Part shown: positions 50,924 through 58,687 of the stretch, piece after piece
How positions within the stretch are numbered: position 1 is the first letter of the stretch
Layout of the letters: every line of letters begins with the position of its first letter
Origin: an uncultured Ruminococcus sp.
Lineage (GTDB): Bacteria; Bacillota; Clostridia; Oscillospirales; Ruminococcaceae
Direction of reading: 5' to 3'
Assembly: GCA_900545285.1 (NCBI GenBank)
Contig: UQYK01000005.1
Coordinates: 1 to 60,105 of the forward strand
DNA: 60,105 bases
Program-made: the position numbers and the translations under genes
Notes under the pieces: model-generated
The model's input: only the letters and a program-made list of their open reading frames with translations
The model's database searches: none
What the model was told of the DNA's origin: nothing

Positions 50924-51721
50924 TCACCCAACCGTGTTTGCTGTTGTTTCCAGCATGTTTTCTGTACCCGGAACCTCCTCTTCGGATTCCGTATCCTTCG
51001 CCAACGGATCCTTGTACATATATGCAGTAATCGTCATGGTAAAGCTGTAGTAATCCTGTAGCTTTCGGCTTTCCGCATTGTCAGAAGTCAGGCTTTGATC
51101 CTGAATGGAATTGAAGGTGATGTCCTGAAGCTGCAAAAACGAAACGCCATTGACAAACTGCACCAGCTGTACAATATCCTCATAGTTTCCTTCTATTGTA
51201 TAGACATAGTCACAGGTATATTCACCGGTTGCCGTATAGGAAGCGACTGTCGCCGCATCAATATCACTGCCGGAAGAAGTGGTCGTATTGCTTCCGTCTG
51301 CCGTTCCTTCTCTTGCGGCATCTACCAGCTTCGGATCAGCCTGCACCAGGTTGTTTTCTGCATCCATATAATACTGCATCTGGGATGAAATCGAGAGATT
51401 TGTGATAGTGGCACCGCACTCCCGAATCACAAAGGTCATAAAACGATCCACCTGATTTGTCGCTGTCAGTGGAAACAAGCGTTTTGTCTCCTCACTGTTC
51501 TTTTCCTTCCAGCCTTCCAGCGCAGTCATGTTCTGATCATAGCTGTTTCCCTGCTGCACCAGCGCATCATACTGCGTCTGCAATGTCTGGATTTTTTCCT
51601 TATAGCCAGATGCATCCTTGAGCATTGGTTTGATTAAAAACTGTACATAGCAGACAAGGACTAAAAGCACGCCCAGCACTGCCAGCAGAATAGCCTGTTT
51701 TCTTGTAATTTCTGTTGTCAT
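50924..51721 (-). CDS. pilO: Type IV pilus assembly protein PilO-like
   Basis: One transmembrane helix (ILLAVLGVLLVLVCYVQFL, residues about 11-29) leads to a coiled coil (YKEKIQTLQTQYDALVQQ) and a ferredoxin-like periplasm-equivalent domain. This is the PilO/GspM layout. Its ATG overlaps the pilN stop as ATGA. With PilM and PilN it forms the inner-membrane alignment complex linking PilB and PilC to the pilus. A Ser/Thr/Gly insertion (SNTTTSSGSD) lies mid-protein. Confidence 0.82.
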   Translation of the reverse strand: MTTEITRKQAILLAVLGVLLVLVCYVQFLIKPMLKDASGYKEKIQTLQTQYDALVQQGNSYDQNMTALEGWKEKNSEETKRLFPLTATNQVDRFMTFVIRECGATITNLSISSQMQYYMDAENNLVQADPKLVDAAREGTADGSNTTTSSGSDIDAATVASYTATGEYTCDYVYTIEGNYEDIVQLVQFVNGVSFLQLQDITFNSIQDQSLTSDNAESRKLQDYYSFTMTITAYMYKDPLAKDTESEEEVPGTENMLETTANTVG

Positions 51722-52347
51722 GGCGTTACCTCCGTTGTGACATCGGTAGGTGTTTCCGTATAAACATGTTCCACAAATGTTGCCAGCACCTCATAAGTAT
51801 ACACCCCATCCGTCAATGTATAGCCCGAATAGGACACATTTGAAAAAGCATCCAGATTCCGCAGACTTTTTACAAATGCAGAAACGCTCTGGCTGCTGAT
51901 GGATTCTGCTGTGATATGAAGCACAGTGCCGTCAAAGGAAAGGCCGGTGATGCTGGCGATTGTCTCATTTTGTGCAGTTTCACAGCTTTTCAGCTGATCT
52001 ACAAGATCTGTGGTAAAATCATCGTTATAATACCGGGAGGAGTCGATCTGCTTCCGAAGCTCGGTATAGGCATTGCCGGCTGTCCGTTCTACAGCAATAT
52101 CCGCCGCAACGGCATCCGCATTCTTGATCTTTTCCCGAAGATCACTGTCATCTGCCTTTTGCTCCATTTCAGTTACCAGCTTACTCTGGGTATCCTTATA
52201 GATCTTTGTTCCCACAAATCCGCCTGCGAGGAGGACAACTGCCGCCGCTCCCAAAACTACATACAGAGCACCTTTTTTCATGGTATTCTTTTTTGGCGCG
52301 ACAACCAGCGGATACAGGTTAATATCCTTTTTGGGTGTTTTTCCCAT
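51718..52347 (-). CDS. pilN: Type IV pilus assembly protein PilN-like
   Basis: The N-terminal motif KKDINLYPLVVAPKK holds the conserved INLxP segment that binds PilM in the cytoplasm. One transmembrane helix (ALYVVLGAAAVVLLAGGFVG) and a coiled coil with a small alpha/beta domain follow. 209 aa, usual for PilN. It is encoded 20 bases after pilM and overlaps pilO. Confidence 0.88.
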   Translation of the reverse strand: MGKTPKKDINLYPLVVAPKKNTMKKGALYVVLGAAAVVLLAGGFVGTKIYKDTQSKLVTEMEQKADDSDLREKIKNADAVAADIAVERTAGNAYTELRKQIDSSRYYNDDFTTDLVDQLKSCETAQNETIASITGLSFDGTVLHITAESISSQSVSAFVKSLRNLDAFSNVSYSGYTLTDGVYTYEVLATFVEHVYTETPTDVTTEVTP

Positions 52348-52367
52348 TGAAAGTCCCTCCTCTTTTG

Positions 52368-53276
52368 TTAATTGGAATAGCGAATCAGGCTGCCCAGCAG
52401 GATGCAGTATTCCGCAGGCCGCATATTTTCCGGGAGCGTAATTTCCGCAGGTGTATATTCCGGGAAAGTCCGCACCTGTACATGAAAGTTCTCTTCAAAC
52501 CGGGGAAACAGCGGTACTGCTGCATCCGGAAAGCCACTCAGATAAAATTCCGTGATATCAGAGCCGGTCTGCTCCGACTTATTAAACTGGATGATGCTGT
52601 TGATGTTCTGGCCGATTTCCCGTTCAAATCCGGGATCTTCCGGTTCTGCCAGAATCCGGCTGCGCCGGGTCATTACGAAATTGTCATTGGAGAAGAGACA
52701 CTGCATCAGCATGTTCTTATCCAGAATGAACACAGCATAGGTTTTTCCCTGGAGCGATTTGAATCGCTTCATCAGCTTAATCAGACAGTTCTGCACCAGA
52801 TCAATGACTTCCAGATCAATCTTTGCCTCTTTAAAGAGATTGACATAGCTCATGATGAATTCCTTCGTGGACAGCACTGCCAGAATGCTGCATGTACCAT
52901 CCGGATTTTTCAGGTTAGTAACCGAGTAATCCACAATCAGATTCTGGATATTCTCCATATCCCGGAATTCGGTACGAATCAGCCCCGGTATATTTTTCGG
53001 CGCAGTCTGGGGAATTTTCATCGGCTTTACCGTAACGGAGCTGCCGTTTACCACCAGATGCACACCTTTTGACGGGAGGTTGTATTTCTGCCACATCTGG
53101 GTAATGGTGTTTTGCAGAGAAAAAGCGTTCATAATAATGCCGTTTAGGATACAGCCTTCTTCCAGCGGTTCTTCGCAAACGCTCTGCACCTGAAGCCGGT
53201 TTTTGACATAGCTTCCTAACAACACCTGTATTTTATTATTGGAAATATAGACATGTACAGACATATCGTTTTTCAC
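52368..53276 (-). CDS. pilM: Type IV pilus assembly protein PilM-like, actin fold
   Basis: PilM is a cytoplasmic actin-like protein that binds the PilN tail. The first strands VHVYISNNKIQVLLGSYVKN, then LVVNGSSVTVKPMKIP, correspond to the phosphate-1 and swap regions of PilM. The C-terminal part has TYAVFILDKNMLMQCLF. It is a divergent Firmicute type, 302 aa. The GTG at 53276 has an AAAAGGAG site 10 bases upstream, and ATG at 53264 is the alternative. Confidence 0.84.
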   Translation of the reverse strand: MKNDMSVHVYISNNKIQVLLGSYVKNRLQVQSVCEEPLEEGCILNGIIMNAFSLQNTITQMWQKYNLPSKGVHLVVNGSSVTVKPMKIPQTAPKNIPGLIRTEFRDMENIQNLIVDYSVTNLKNPDGTCSILAVLSTKEFIMSYVNLFKEAKIDLEVIDLVQNCLIKLMKRFKSLQGKTYAVFILDKNMLMQCLFSNDNFVMTRRSRILAEPEDPGFEREIGQNINSIIQFNKSEQTGSDITEFYLSGFPDAAVPLFPRFEENFHVQVRTFPEYTPAEITLPENMRPAEYCILLGSLIRYSN

Positions 53277-53311
53277 AGAAACTCATCTCCTTTTCAGATT
53301 GCCGCAACGGT

Positions 53312-54574
53312 TCAATGCCGCAGGAAAACGCGGATATGATCCAGCATTTGCGGCAGCAGCGCCTGCAATGCGCCTGTATTTTCATCGATATTGCCGTACA
53401 TGGAGTACATGGGAACCAATACAGAAACCATAACAGTTGCCACCACAATACCCAGAATTACAATCATCAGCGGTTCAATAATCGACATCATAGACTTAAT
53501 CGCGGCGCTGGACTCATATTCATAGTCATCCGCAGTGGAAATCAGCATGGCATCCAGCTTACCGGTTTCTTCGCCGACTTTTACTGTATCGCCCAGCTTG
53601 CTGTCGAAGCCGTCCATGCCCTTAATCGCATCGGACAGAGCGTTTCCCACACGGATGCTCTTAATGCAGGTATCAAACTGGGAGCGGAGATAGCTGTTGT
53701 TCACTGTATCTCTGGAAATCTGAATGGCGTTCAGAATCGAAAGGCCGCTGGTGTAAAGAGAGGCCAGTGTCCGGGAAAAGCTGGCTGTATAGACAATCCG
53801 CACCAGATTCCCGATTTTCGGGAGATGCACTGCCAAGCGATCCAGTTTCAGCCGTGTCGCAGGAGTACGCATCAGGAAGATAAAGAGCACCACAATTCCC
53901 GCAGCCACACCCAATGCCACATACCAGTAATGGGTAAGAAAATTACTCATGCCCATCATAATTTTCGTCATCAGGGGCAATTCCATATCGGTGAACATAT
54001 CGCCGAACATGGGAATAATAAATGTAAACATAACGATAATTACCAGCACCAGCAAAATCGCCAGCACACACGGATACGCAAGCGCGCCCTTTACCTGAGA
54101 GCGGATGCGCTGCTGCTTTTGGAAATGTGTTCCCATATTGAGGAATGTCTCCCCAATTTTACCGCTGGCCTCGCCGGCGCGCACCATGCTGATGAGCAGT
54201 TCCGGAAATATTTTTCCCTGGTCTGCCATAGCTTCCGAGAGCGCCTTTCCGTGTTTCAGATCCGTAGAAATTTCACTGAAAACCTTTTTGGCCACCTTAG
54301 AGCAGCTGGAACGATTGGCAATGATATTAAAGGACTGAATGACAGAAACGCCGGCTTCCAGCAAGCTGCCCAGCTGACGGCAAAAATCGGTCAGTTCCTT
54401 CGGTTTCAGCTTTGCGCCGAAAGAAGTGCGGTTTGTCTGGCTGTAGTCCAGCAGGAACAGATCCTTCTTTTTCAGCTCGTTGAGAAGCGCCTCCGGGTCG
54501 CTGGCCATCATTGTACCACGCACCATCTTTCCGCTCAGTGCCGTGGCGCGGTATTTATAGTTCGGCAAGTTCAT
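53312..54574 (-). CDS. pilC: Type IV pilus platform protein PilC
   Basis: PilC is the polytopic membrane platform on which PilB and PilT work. It has two T2SSF domains (about residues 60-190 and 265-395). The first contains FCRQLGSLLEAGVSVIQSF, and the second FSRTLASLYTSGLSILNAI and FDSKLGDTVKVGEETGKLD. Hydrophobic helices PCVLAILLVLVIIVMFTFI and the C-terminal IVILGIVVATVMVSVLVP are in place. 420 aa. Confidence 0.95.
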   Translation of the reverse strand: MNLPNYKYRATALSGKMVRGTMMASDPEALLNELKKKDLFLLDYSQTNRTSFGAKLKPKELTDFCRQLGSLLEAGVSVIQSFNIIANRSSCSKVAKKVFSEISTDLKHGKALSEAMADQGKIFPELLISMVRAGEASGKIGETFLNMGTHFQKQQRIRSQVKGALAYPCVLAILLVLVIIVMFTFIIPMFGDMFTDMELPLMTKIMMGMSNFLTHYWYVALGVAAGIVVLFIFLMRTPATRLKLDRLAVHLPKIGNLVRIVYTASFSRTLASLYTSGLSILNAIQISRDTVNNSYLRSQFDTCIKSIRVGNALSDAIKGMDGFDSKLGDTVKVGEETGKLDAMLISTADDYEYESSAAIKSMMSIIEPLMIVILGIVVATVMVSVLVPMYSMYGNIDENTGALQALLPQMLDHIRVFLRH

Positions 54575-54592
54575 TCACCCTCTTTCAAAAAT

Positions 54593-54745
54593 TCAGGAAA
54601 AGCACAGCATGCGCTCTGCCACTTTTTCTTCCAGCAGATCACAAATCCCCCGGAAATTCCGGTCAATTACACTGTTCGGAAACCGCAGCACCTCTAACTG
54701 ATACTGCTCCAGAATCTCCGTCCGCACGCTGTCATACTCCTCCCC
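54593..54745 (-). pseudogene. C-terminal remnant of a DUF559 (VSR-like endonuclease-fold) gene
   Basis: Just before pilC the minus strand reads YDSVRTEILEQYQLEVLRF then PNSVIDRNFRGICDLLEE to a stop. This matches the C-terminal end of DUF559 proteins, which usually run ERxxyLexxGlxVLRFxNxeixxNfxgVcexI. The N-terminal catalytic part is absent and the frame runs into the repeat at 54746-54789. There is no start codon or ribosome site. It is a decayed fragment likely carried by the repeat element. Confidence 0.7.
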
Positions 54746-54789
54746 TTCCGCCGCCTGGCGGCGGTTCCCCTTCCCTAGAGGGAAGGCTT
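54746..54789. repeat. Two-hairpin intergenic repeat, copy 1 (downstream of pilA)
   Basis: It holds GCCGCCTGGCGGC and, to its right, the palindrome CTTCCCTAGAGGGAAG. An inverted copy lies at about 55999-56040 on the other side of pilA. The paired hairpins and adjacent DUF559 remnant suggest a small dispersed element. Confidence 0.75.
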
Positions 54790-54862
54790 ATCCCCGTCCC
54801 CTTCACCAATTTCCCATCCAAAATGTGCAGAAAAGGATACAGGATGACTTTCCTTTAAAATA

Positions 54863-54902
54863 CAACAAAGCACCCAGCACCCAATGTGCTGAATGCTTTG
54901 TT
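54863..54902 (-). terminator. Terminator after pilA
   Basis: AACAAAGCA (54864-54872) pairs with TGCTTTGTT (54894-54902), with an inner CAGCAC/GTGCTG pairing. On the minus strand a T-rich stretch follows. It separates pilA transcripts from the rest of the pil operon. Confidence 0.78.
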
Positions 54903-54937
54903 ATTGTCTTAGATGTTAGATGAGAAAGTTAAGCTTT

Positions 54938-55435
54938 TTAAGATTTCTTCTGACTAGTATACTTGCCAACGCCATCAGATGTCAACTCATATTTGCACTG
55001 AGTAGAACCATCCTTACCTGTATAAACCAGTTCTTTTATTCTATGATCTCCGTCTGTGTCAATCGATACGCTTTCAATTGTACCAGGAACTTCGGCAAGA
55101 GCCTTAATTGCTGCCTTAGCATCAGGAGAAGAAGTTGTATCTGTAACACCCTTAATTGTGTAGGATGTTCCACCAGAGGTAAATGTATAGTTACCATCAG
55201 CAGAAGCAAATGCACCACTTTCAATTGTTTGAGCAGCTTGCACAGCAGACTGGCATTCACTATTTACATTCTGTTCTTTCGTTTTTCTAATATAACCAGT
55301 CAAAGACGGAATCAGTGCAGCGGCCAGAATTGCCATGATGACCAGAACAACGATCAATTCTACCAGAGAGAAGCCCTTGCGGTTCTTGTTCTTTTTCTTC
55401 ATTGCTGTGCTAAAAACGTTCATCGGGGTTTTCAT
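54938..55435 (-). CDS. pilA: Major type IV pilin, PilA-like (165 aa)
   Basis: The leader MKTPMNVFSTAMKKKNKNRKG is unusually long. It is followed by FSLVELIVVLVIMAILAAAL, with Glu at +5 and the hydrophobic helix typical of type IV pilins. The C-terminal domain is small and beta-rich with no cysteine pair; its only Cys residues are at SECQSAV and TQCKYEL. The ATG at 55435 was chosen for a GGTGGAG site 6 bases upstream. It has its own consensus promoter, a structured leader and a terminator, consistent with high separate expression. Confidence 0.9.
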   Translation of the reverse strand: MKTPMNVFSTAMKKKNKNRKGFSLVELIVVLVIMAILAAALIPSLTGYIRKTKEQNVNSECQSAVQAAQTIESGAFASADGNYTFTSGGTSYTIKGVTDTTSSPDAKAAIKALAEVPGTIESVSIDTDGDHRIKELVYTGKDGSTQCKYELTSDGVGKYTSQKKS

Positions 55436-55575
55436 ATTAAACTCCACCTTTCAAGTTAAGTTAAAAAATTAAAAATAAGTTTTTGCCTCTGCATCTGTTC
55501 ATATTAGCCGGCATTTTCAGACCGAGGACTTTATCATTTTGAGGAGATCTTATCAACGTCCTCTCCCCTGAGTGC
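55435..55575 (-). promoter_or_regulatory. Structured pilA leader with mutually exclusive hairpins
   Basis: On the transcript, GGGGAGA (55568-55562) can pair with TCTCCTC (55547-55541), hairpin A. GAGGAC (55563-55558) can pair with GTCCTC (55529-55524), hairpin B. CCTCGGTCTG (55527-55518) can pair with CAGATGCAGAGG (55497-55486), hairpin C. A excludes B and B excludes C. A T-rich stretch follows C. This is an attenuator-like arrangement, but I do not recognise a known riboswitch. Confidence 0.55.
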
Positions 55576-55581
55576 ATTTAA

Positions 55582-55610
55582 ATTATACCATGCTACGGCA
55601 ATTTTGTCAA
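55582..55610 (-). promoter_or_regulatory. Promoter of pilA
   Basis: On the minus strand, a perfect TTGACA (55610-55605), 17-base spacer and TATAAT (55587-55582). Just upstream lie the palindrome AGCATTATGCT (55647-55657) and the inverted repeat GTTTTACT/AGTAAAAC (55666-55687), which could bind a regulator. Confidence 0.9.
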
Positions 55611-55665
55611 TACTATTTGTTGAACTTCCACATTTTTGACAACATAGCATTATGCTTTTTGTATA

Positions 55666-55687
55666 GTTTTACTTTGAGGAGTAAAAC
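55666..55687. repeat. 8-bp inverted repeat upstream of pilA
   Basis: GTTTTACT, six bases, then AGTAAAAC. It lies about 60 bases upstream of the pilA -35 box and could be an activator or repressor site. Confidence 0.5.
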
Positions 55688-55689
55688 CT

Positions 55690-55995
55690 ATGGAAAACGC
55701 GTTATTTTTCCATTCCATTTACTGGTACTTTCCATGCTCTGCGAACTTCTTTCCGTTCTTTCTCCCCCTCGTGTCAAAAAAGAATCCAATCCACACACTT
55801 TTTTTACACATTTGGATATGTATGGTTCTCTCACTTTTTGTTTAATTCCCACGAAATCAGTCGGCTTCCGCCAGTCCCCTCGCACGTCCGCTTCCTTTTC
55901 TCCCTTTTTTTCAGACAATATTGCGGTAGGTTATGGTGCGCTCTTCGGTTGCCCTACAGGGGAGCCGAAGCAGAATACTTTCCCTTTCCAAAAAA
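55690..55995. other. Gene-free spacer between the pilA control region and the CPBP gene
   Basis: About 300 bases with pyrimidine-rich plus strand. Short open frames exist on both strands, but none has a ribosome site or a recognisable protein. The sequence CCCTACAGGGGAGCCGAAG near 55955 resembles other degenerate clostridial intergenic repeats. I see nothing functional in it. Confidence 0.4.
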
Positions 55996-55998
55996 GCC

Positions 55999-56040
55999 TT
56001 CCCTCTAGGGAAAGGGGACCGCCGTCAAGCGGTGGTGGGG
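55999..56040. repeat. Two-hairpin intergenic repeat, copy 2 (upstream of pilA, inverted)
   Basis: CCTTCCCTCTAGGGAAAGGGG followed by ACCGCCGTCAAGCGGTGGTGG is the inverted counterpart of copy 1 at 54746-54789. The CTTCCC palindromes of both copies face pilA. One arm differs by an inserted A (GGGAAAGG versus GGGAAGG), showing drift. Confidence 0.7.
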
Positions 56041-56067
56041 TTTCCCCAGCACATTTTAAAAAAAAGG

Positions 56068-56096
56068 TTTACGAACTCGCCAAAATATGATATACT
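56068..56096 (+). promoter_or_regulatory. Promoter of the CPBP protease gene
   Basis: TTTACG (56068-56073), a 17-base spacer and TATACT (56091-56096), giving a leader of about 125 bases to the TTG start at 56229. Confidence 0.7.
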
Positions 56097-56228
56097 ATAT
56101 AAGAACCTGTCTTCACAAGCGTATACAAGTGTCTTTTCGGCAAATTTTGCTGCATACTGCGTGAAAAATACTTGCCGGGCGACAAAGAAACACCGCTCGC
56201 AGGAGCGAATCCATCAGGAGGCGATCTT

Positions 56229-57392
56229 TTGACATATCAACAGCCGTGGGAAACCGGATATGCGCCGAAAGCTGCTCCACCGGAGCCGGACAGCCGCATT
56301 TCGGAAATCGATCCCCAAAATCCATTTGAAAACACGCTGGAAAACCCGGAATACCGCATGGACTATCGGCGCACACTGCCCCAGATTCTGCTGCCGGGCT
56401 ACCAGATCCCCCTTTTCCCGGAACGGGACGAGCGAAAAGCCATCCGCAAAAGCTTCAACACTGCCGGCTTTTGGATTTTCATGAGCTGTGTGCTGGAACA
56501 AGTGCTTTTTTTGGTGCTGATGCTGGTTATTTTCCTGTGCATGGGCGTATCCCCGGGACAATATCTGTTCGGGCTTAGTGACAAAGCGCAGGCGTATTTC
56601 CAGAACTCTTCCCTGCTCATTGCACTGAACGGCCTGCTCTTTTCCGTTTTAAATACGAGTATCGCGCTGATTGGCTGCCGCCGGATGCGGATTGCCCCCC
56701 GGAGTCTCTTCCAGACGAAAGATCTCCGCGCCGGCACTGCAATCCGCTACATCATTACCGGAATCAGCCTGCAATGTGTGGCCGGCCTGGCATATACTGC
56801 TCTGGAAAGCATTTTTTCCGTCAGCGATCAGCTGGCCGAAGCGGATTTCAGCTATTTCCAGAGCGGAAAGTCCATCATTGCCACCATGCTCTACACCTGT
56901 ATTCTCGCACCAGTAACTGAAGAACTGCTGTACCGTGGCTTTCTGATGAAAACTCTCTCCCGGGTGGGCTGCCGTTTTGCAATTATTGTCAGCGCCCTGA
57001 TGTTCGGCATGGCACACGGCAACATCAGCCAGATGATGCTGGGTGTTCTGGTGGGGCTGTTCCTGGGAAAAATCGACATGCGCCACAATTCCCTCCTGCC
57101 GTCCATTCTGGTACATATGGGAATTAACACCACTTCCATGATTCTGAACCTGCTGCAATATTACAGCGATTCCTCCCTTGGGACCCTGCTGCTGGGGCTG
57201 TCCGGCATGTTCTACTATGCCATTGCGCTCCTCGGCATCATCTTCTGGTTCTGGAAGGAACGGAAGCAGCCGCTCCCCTATCCCACACAAAAGCAATGCA
57301 CCCGAAACCGGATTTTCTGGTCATCTCCCTGGCTCCTGACCGCTTTCGGACTGCTGATCACTCTCACCATTTACAATCAACTTGCCGCCTGA
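56229..57392 (+). CDS. CPBP-family intramembrane metalloprotease (387 aa)
   Basis: CPBP (CAAX-protease and bacteriocin-processing) proteins are glutamic-type membrane proteases. Motif 1 is TEELLYRGFLMK (EExxxR), motif 2 FGMAHGN (FxxxH) and motif 3 LVHMGINTTSMIL (HxxxN). An N-terminal Pro-rich cytoplasmic tail of about 80 residues precedes eight helices. The start is TTG at 56229 because an ideal AGGAGG lies seven bases upstream, and no ATG with a ribosome site exists nearby. It may process peptides or act in membrane stress, and the substrate is unknown. Confidence 0.87.
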   Translation: MTYQQPWETGYAPKAAPPEPDSRISEIDPQNPFENTLENPEYRMDYRRTLPQILLPGYQIPLFPERDERKAIRKSFNTAGFWIFMSCVLEQVLFLVLMLVIFLCMGVSPGQYLFGLSDKAQAYFQNSSLLIALNGLLFSVLNTSIALIGCRRMRIAPRSLFQTKDLRAGTAIRYIITGISLQCVAGLAYTALESIFSVSDQLAEADFSYFQSGKSIIATMLYTCILAPVTEELLYRGFLMKTLSRVGCRFAIIVSALMFGMAHGNISQMMLGVLVGLFLGKIDMRHNSLLPSILVHMGINTTSMILNLLQYYSDSSLGTLLLGLSGMFYYAIALLGIIFWFWKERKQPLPYPTQKQCTRNRIFWSSPWLLTAFGLLITLTIYNQLAA

Positions 57393-57416
57393 CGCACAAA
57401 GAAAGGACAAACGATT

Positions 57417-57932
57417 ATGGAACGTTTTATTGCATGGGTTATCCGCCGCCTTCCCAAACCGCTGCAAAAGCTGTGGTATGACCACGAATCTGTCTGGATG
57501 TACATTATTGTCGGCGGCCTCACCACACTGGTTTCTATCATTTTCCAGGCAATTCCCACGGCAATTTTCACCCGGGTGCATATGGCCGCCTGGCTGAACA
57601 CCGGATTATCCACTACAATTTCCTGGATTTTTGCAGTTACCTTTGCATTCTTTACCAACAAAAAGTACGTGTTCAAAAGCAAAACTCACACCAAGTCTGC
57701 CTTCTGGAAGGAATGCTCCATGTTCTACGGCGCGCGCCTGGTCACCTACTTCCTGGAACTGGCCATTATGGAACTTGGCAATCACTTCTTTGCAACTGTA
57801 AACGGCGAGATTGTCACCTGGCGCACCGTTCTGGTCAAAATTGCCGCACAAATTGTAATTCTGGTAATCAACTACATTTTCAGCAAGCTGGTCATTTTCA
57901 AAAAACGGGAAGAACCCGTCCCGCAAAAATAA
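57417..57932 (+). CDS. GtrA-family membrane protein (171 aa)
   Basis: Four transmembrane helices in the GtrA pattern are visible: YIIVGGLTTLVSIIF, STTISWIFAVTFAFFTNKKYVF (containing the conserved NKkwvF motif), GARLVTYFLELAIM and AAQIVILVINYIFSKLVIF. GtrA proteins are thought to flip undecaprenyl-phosphate-linked sugars during cell-surface glycosylation. No glycosyltransferase is adjacent. It follows the CPBP gene by 24 bases with an AAAGGA site. Confidence 0.88.
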   Translation: MERFIAWVIRRLPKPLQKLWYDHESVWMYIIVGGLTTLVSIIFQAIPTAIFTRVHMAAWLNTGLSTTISWIFAVTFAFFTNKKYVFKSKTHTKSAFWKECSMFYGARLVTYFLELAIMELGNHFFATVNGEIVTWRTVLVKIAAQIVILVINYIFSKLVIFKKREEPVPQK

Positions 57933-57954
57933 AACACAACATTTTTGTATAAGC

Positions 57955-58001
57955 ACACGCACGCCGGTCATACTGATGGTATGAAAGGAGTGCGTGTTTT
58001 A
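57955..58001 (+). terminator. Hairpin between gtrA and DUF421, overlapping the ribosome site
   Basis: ACACGCAC (57955-57962) pairs with GTGCGTGT (57990-57997), followed by TTTATT. The AAAGGAG of the next gene is enclosed in the loop and base of this hairpin. It looks like a terminator of gtrA that also sequesters or presents the ribosome site of the DUF421 gene. Confidence 0.55.
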
Positions 58002-58003
58002 TT

Positions 58004-58687
58004 ATGGGTGTTGTTCTGATTCGTTCCCTGATTTTGTACATTGTTGTGATTTTCGGCGTTCGCCTGATGGGAAAGCGCCAGCTGGGAGAATTGCAGCCGT
58101 CTGAGCTGGTAATCACAATCCTGATTTCCAATATCGCCACACTGCCTCTGGAAGACCCGGATATCCCCCTGATCATTGGCATCCTGCCGATTCTCACTCT
58201 GGTTTGCTATGAGGTCATTATGTCCTGGATCACGCTGCGCTCCCTGCGAATGCGCCGGATCATCTCCGGCCGCCCGAAAATTGTCATCCGAAACGGTCAG
58301 ATCGAACAGGACACCCTACAGGATCTGCGGATTTCCGTAGATGATCTCATGACGGCACTCCGGGGCAATCAGGTGTTTGATCTGGAACAGGTACAGTTCG
58401 CCATTATGGAAACTACCGGAACCATTTCCGTTTATCTAAAAGCTGCACACCAGCCGCTCACGCCCAATGATCTCTCCCTGAAAAAAGTCGAACAAAATCC
58501 GCCGGCTGTCATTATCCAGGACGGATGCGTTATGGGAAAGTCTCTGGCTATGATCGGGCAGAACACCGCCTGGCTGGAACAGCGTCTGGCTGAACACCGT
58601 ATGACCACAAAAGAGGTATTCGTAATGCTGGGAGATTCGGACGGAAACTGCACCATTATCCCAAGAAAGCGAGGCCGCACATCATGA
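58004..58687 (+). CDS. DUF421 membrane protein, YetF/YcaP-like (227 aa)
   Basis: Three N-terminal helices are followed by a cytoplasmic domain. The signatures GVRLMGKRQLGELQPSELVI (xRlmGKRqlgeLqpfelvv) and RISVDDLMTALRGNQVFDLEQVQFAIMETTGTISV (the DUF421 domain) are clear. A C-terminal extra domain runs from about residue 145. DUF421 proteins are linked to spore or envelope functions in Bacillus. The role here is not known. It overlaps the DUF4363 gene as ATGA. Confidence 0.9.
   Translation: MGVVLIRSLILYIVVIFGVRLMGKRQLGELQPSELVITILISNIATLPLEDPDIPLIIGILPILTLVCYEVIMSWITLRSLRMRRIISGRPKIVIRNGQIEQDTLQDLRISVDDLMTALRGNQVFDLEQVQFAIMETTGTISVYLKAAHQPLTPNDLSLKKVEQNPPAVIIQDGCVMGKSLAMIGQNTAWLEQRLAEHRMTTKEVFVMLGDSDGNCTIIPRKRGRTS

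Noticed and set aside
55435..55575. c-di-GMP riboswitch before pilA
   Set aside because: The leader is structured, but I could not find the conserved GEMM-I or GEMM-II core motifs. It is reported as an unassigned leader instead.
55688..55918. 76-codon minus-strand frame upstream of pilA
   Set aside because: No ribosome site, no hydrophobic or domain pattern. It lies in a spacer of low-complexity pyrimidine-rich DNA.
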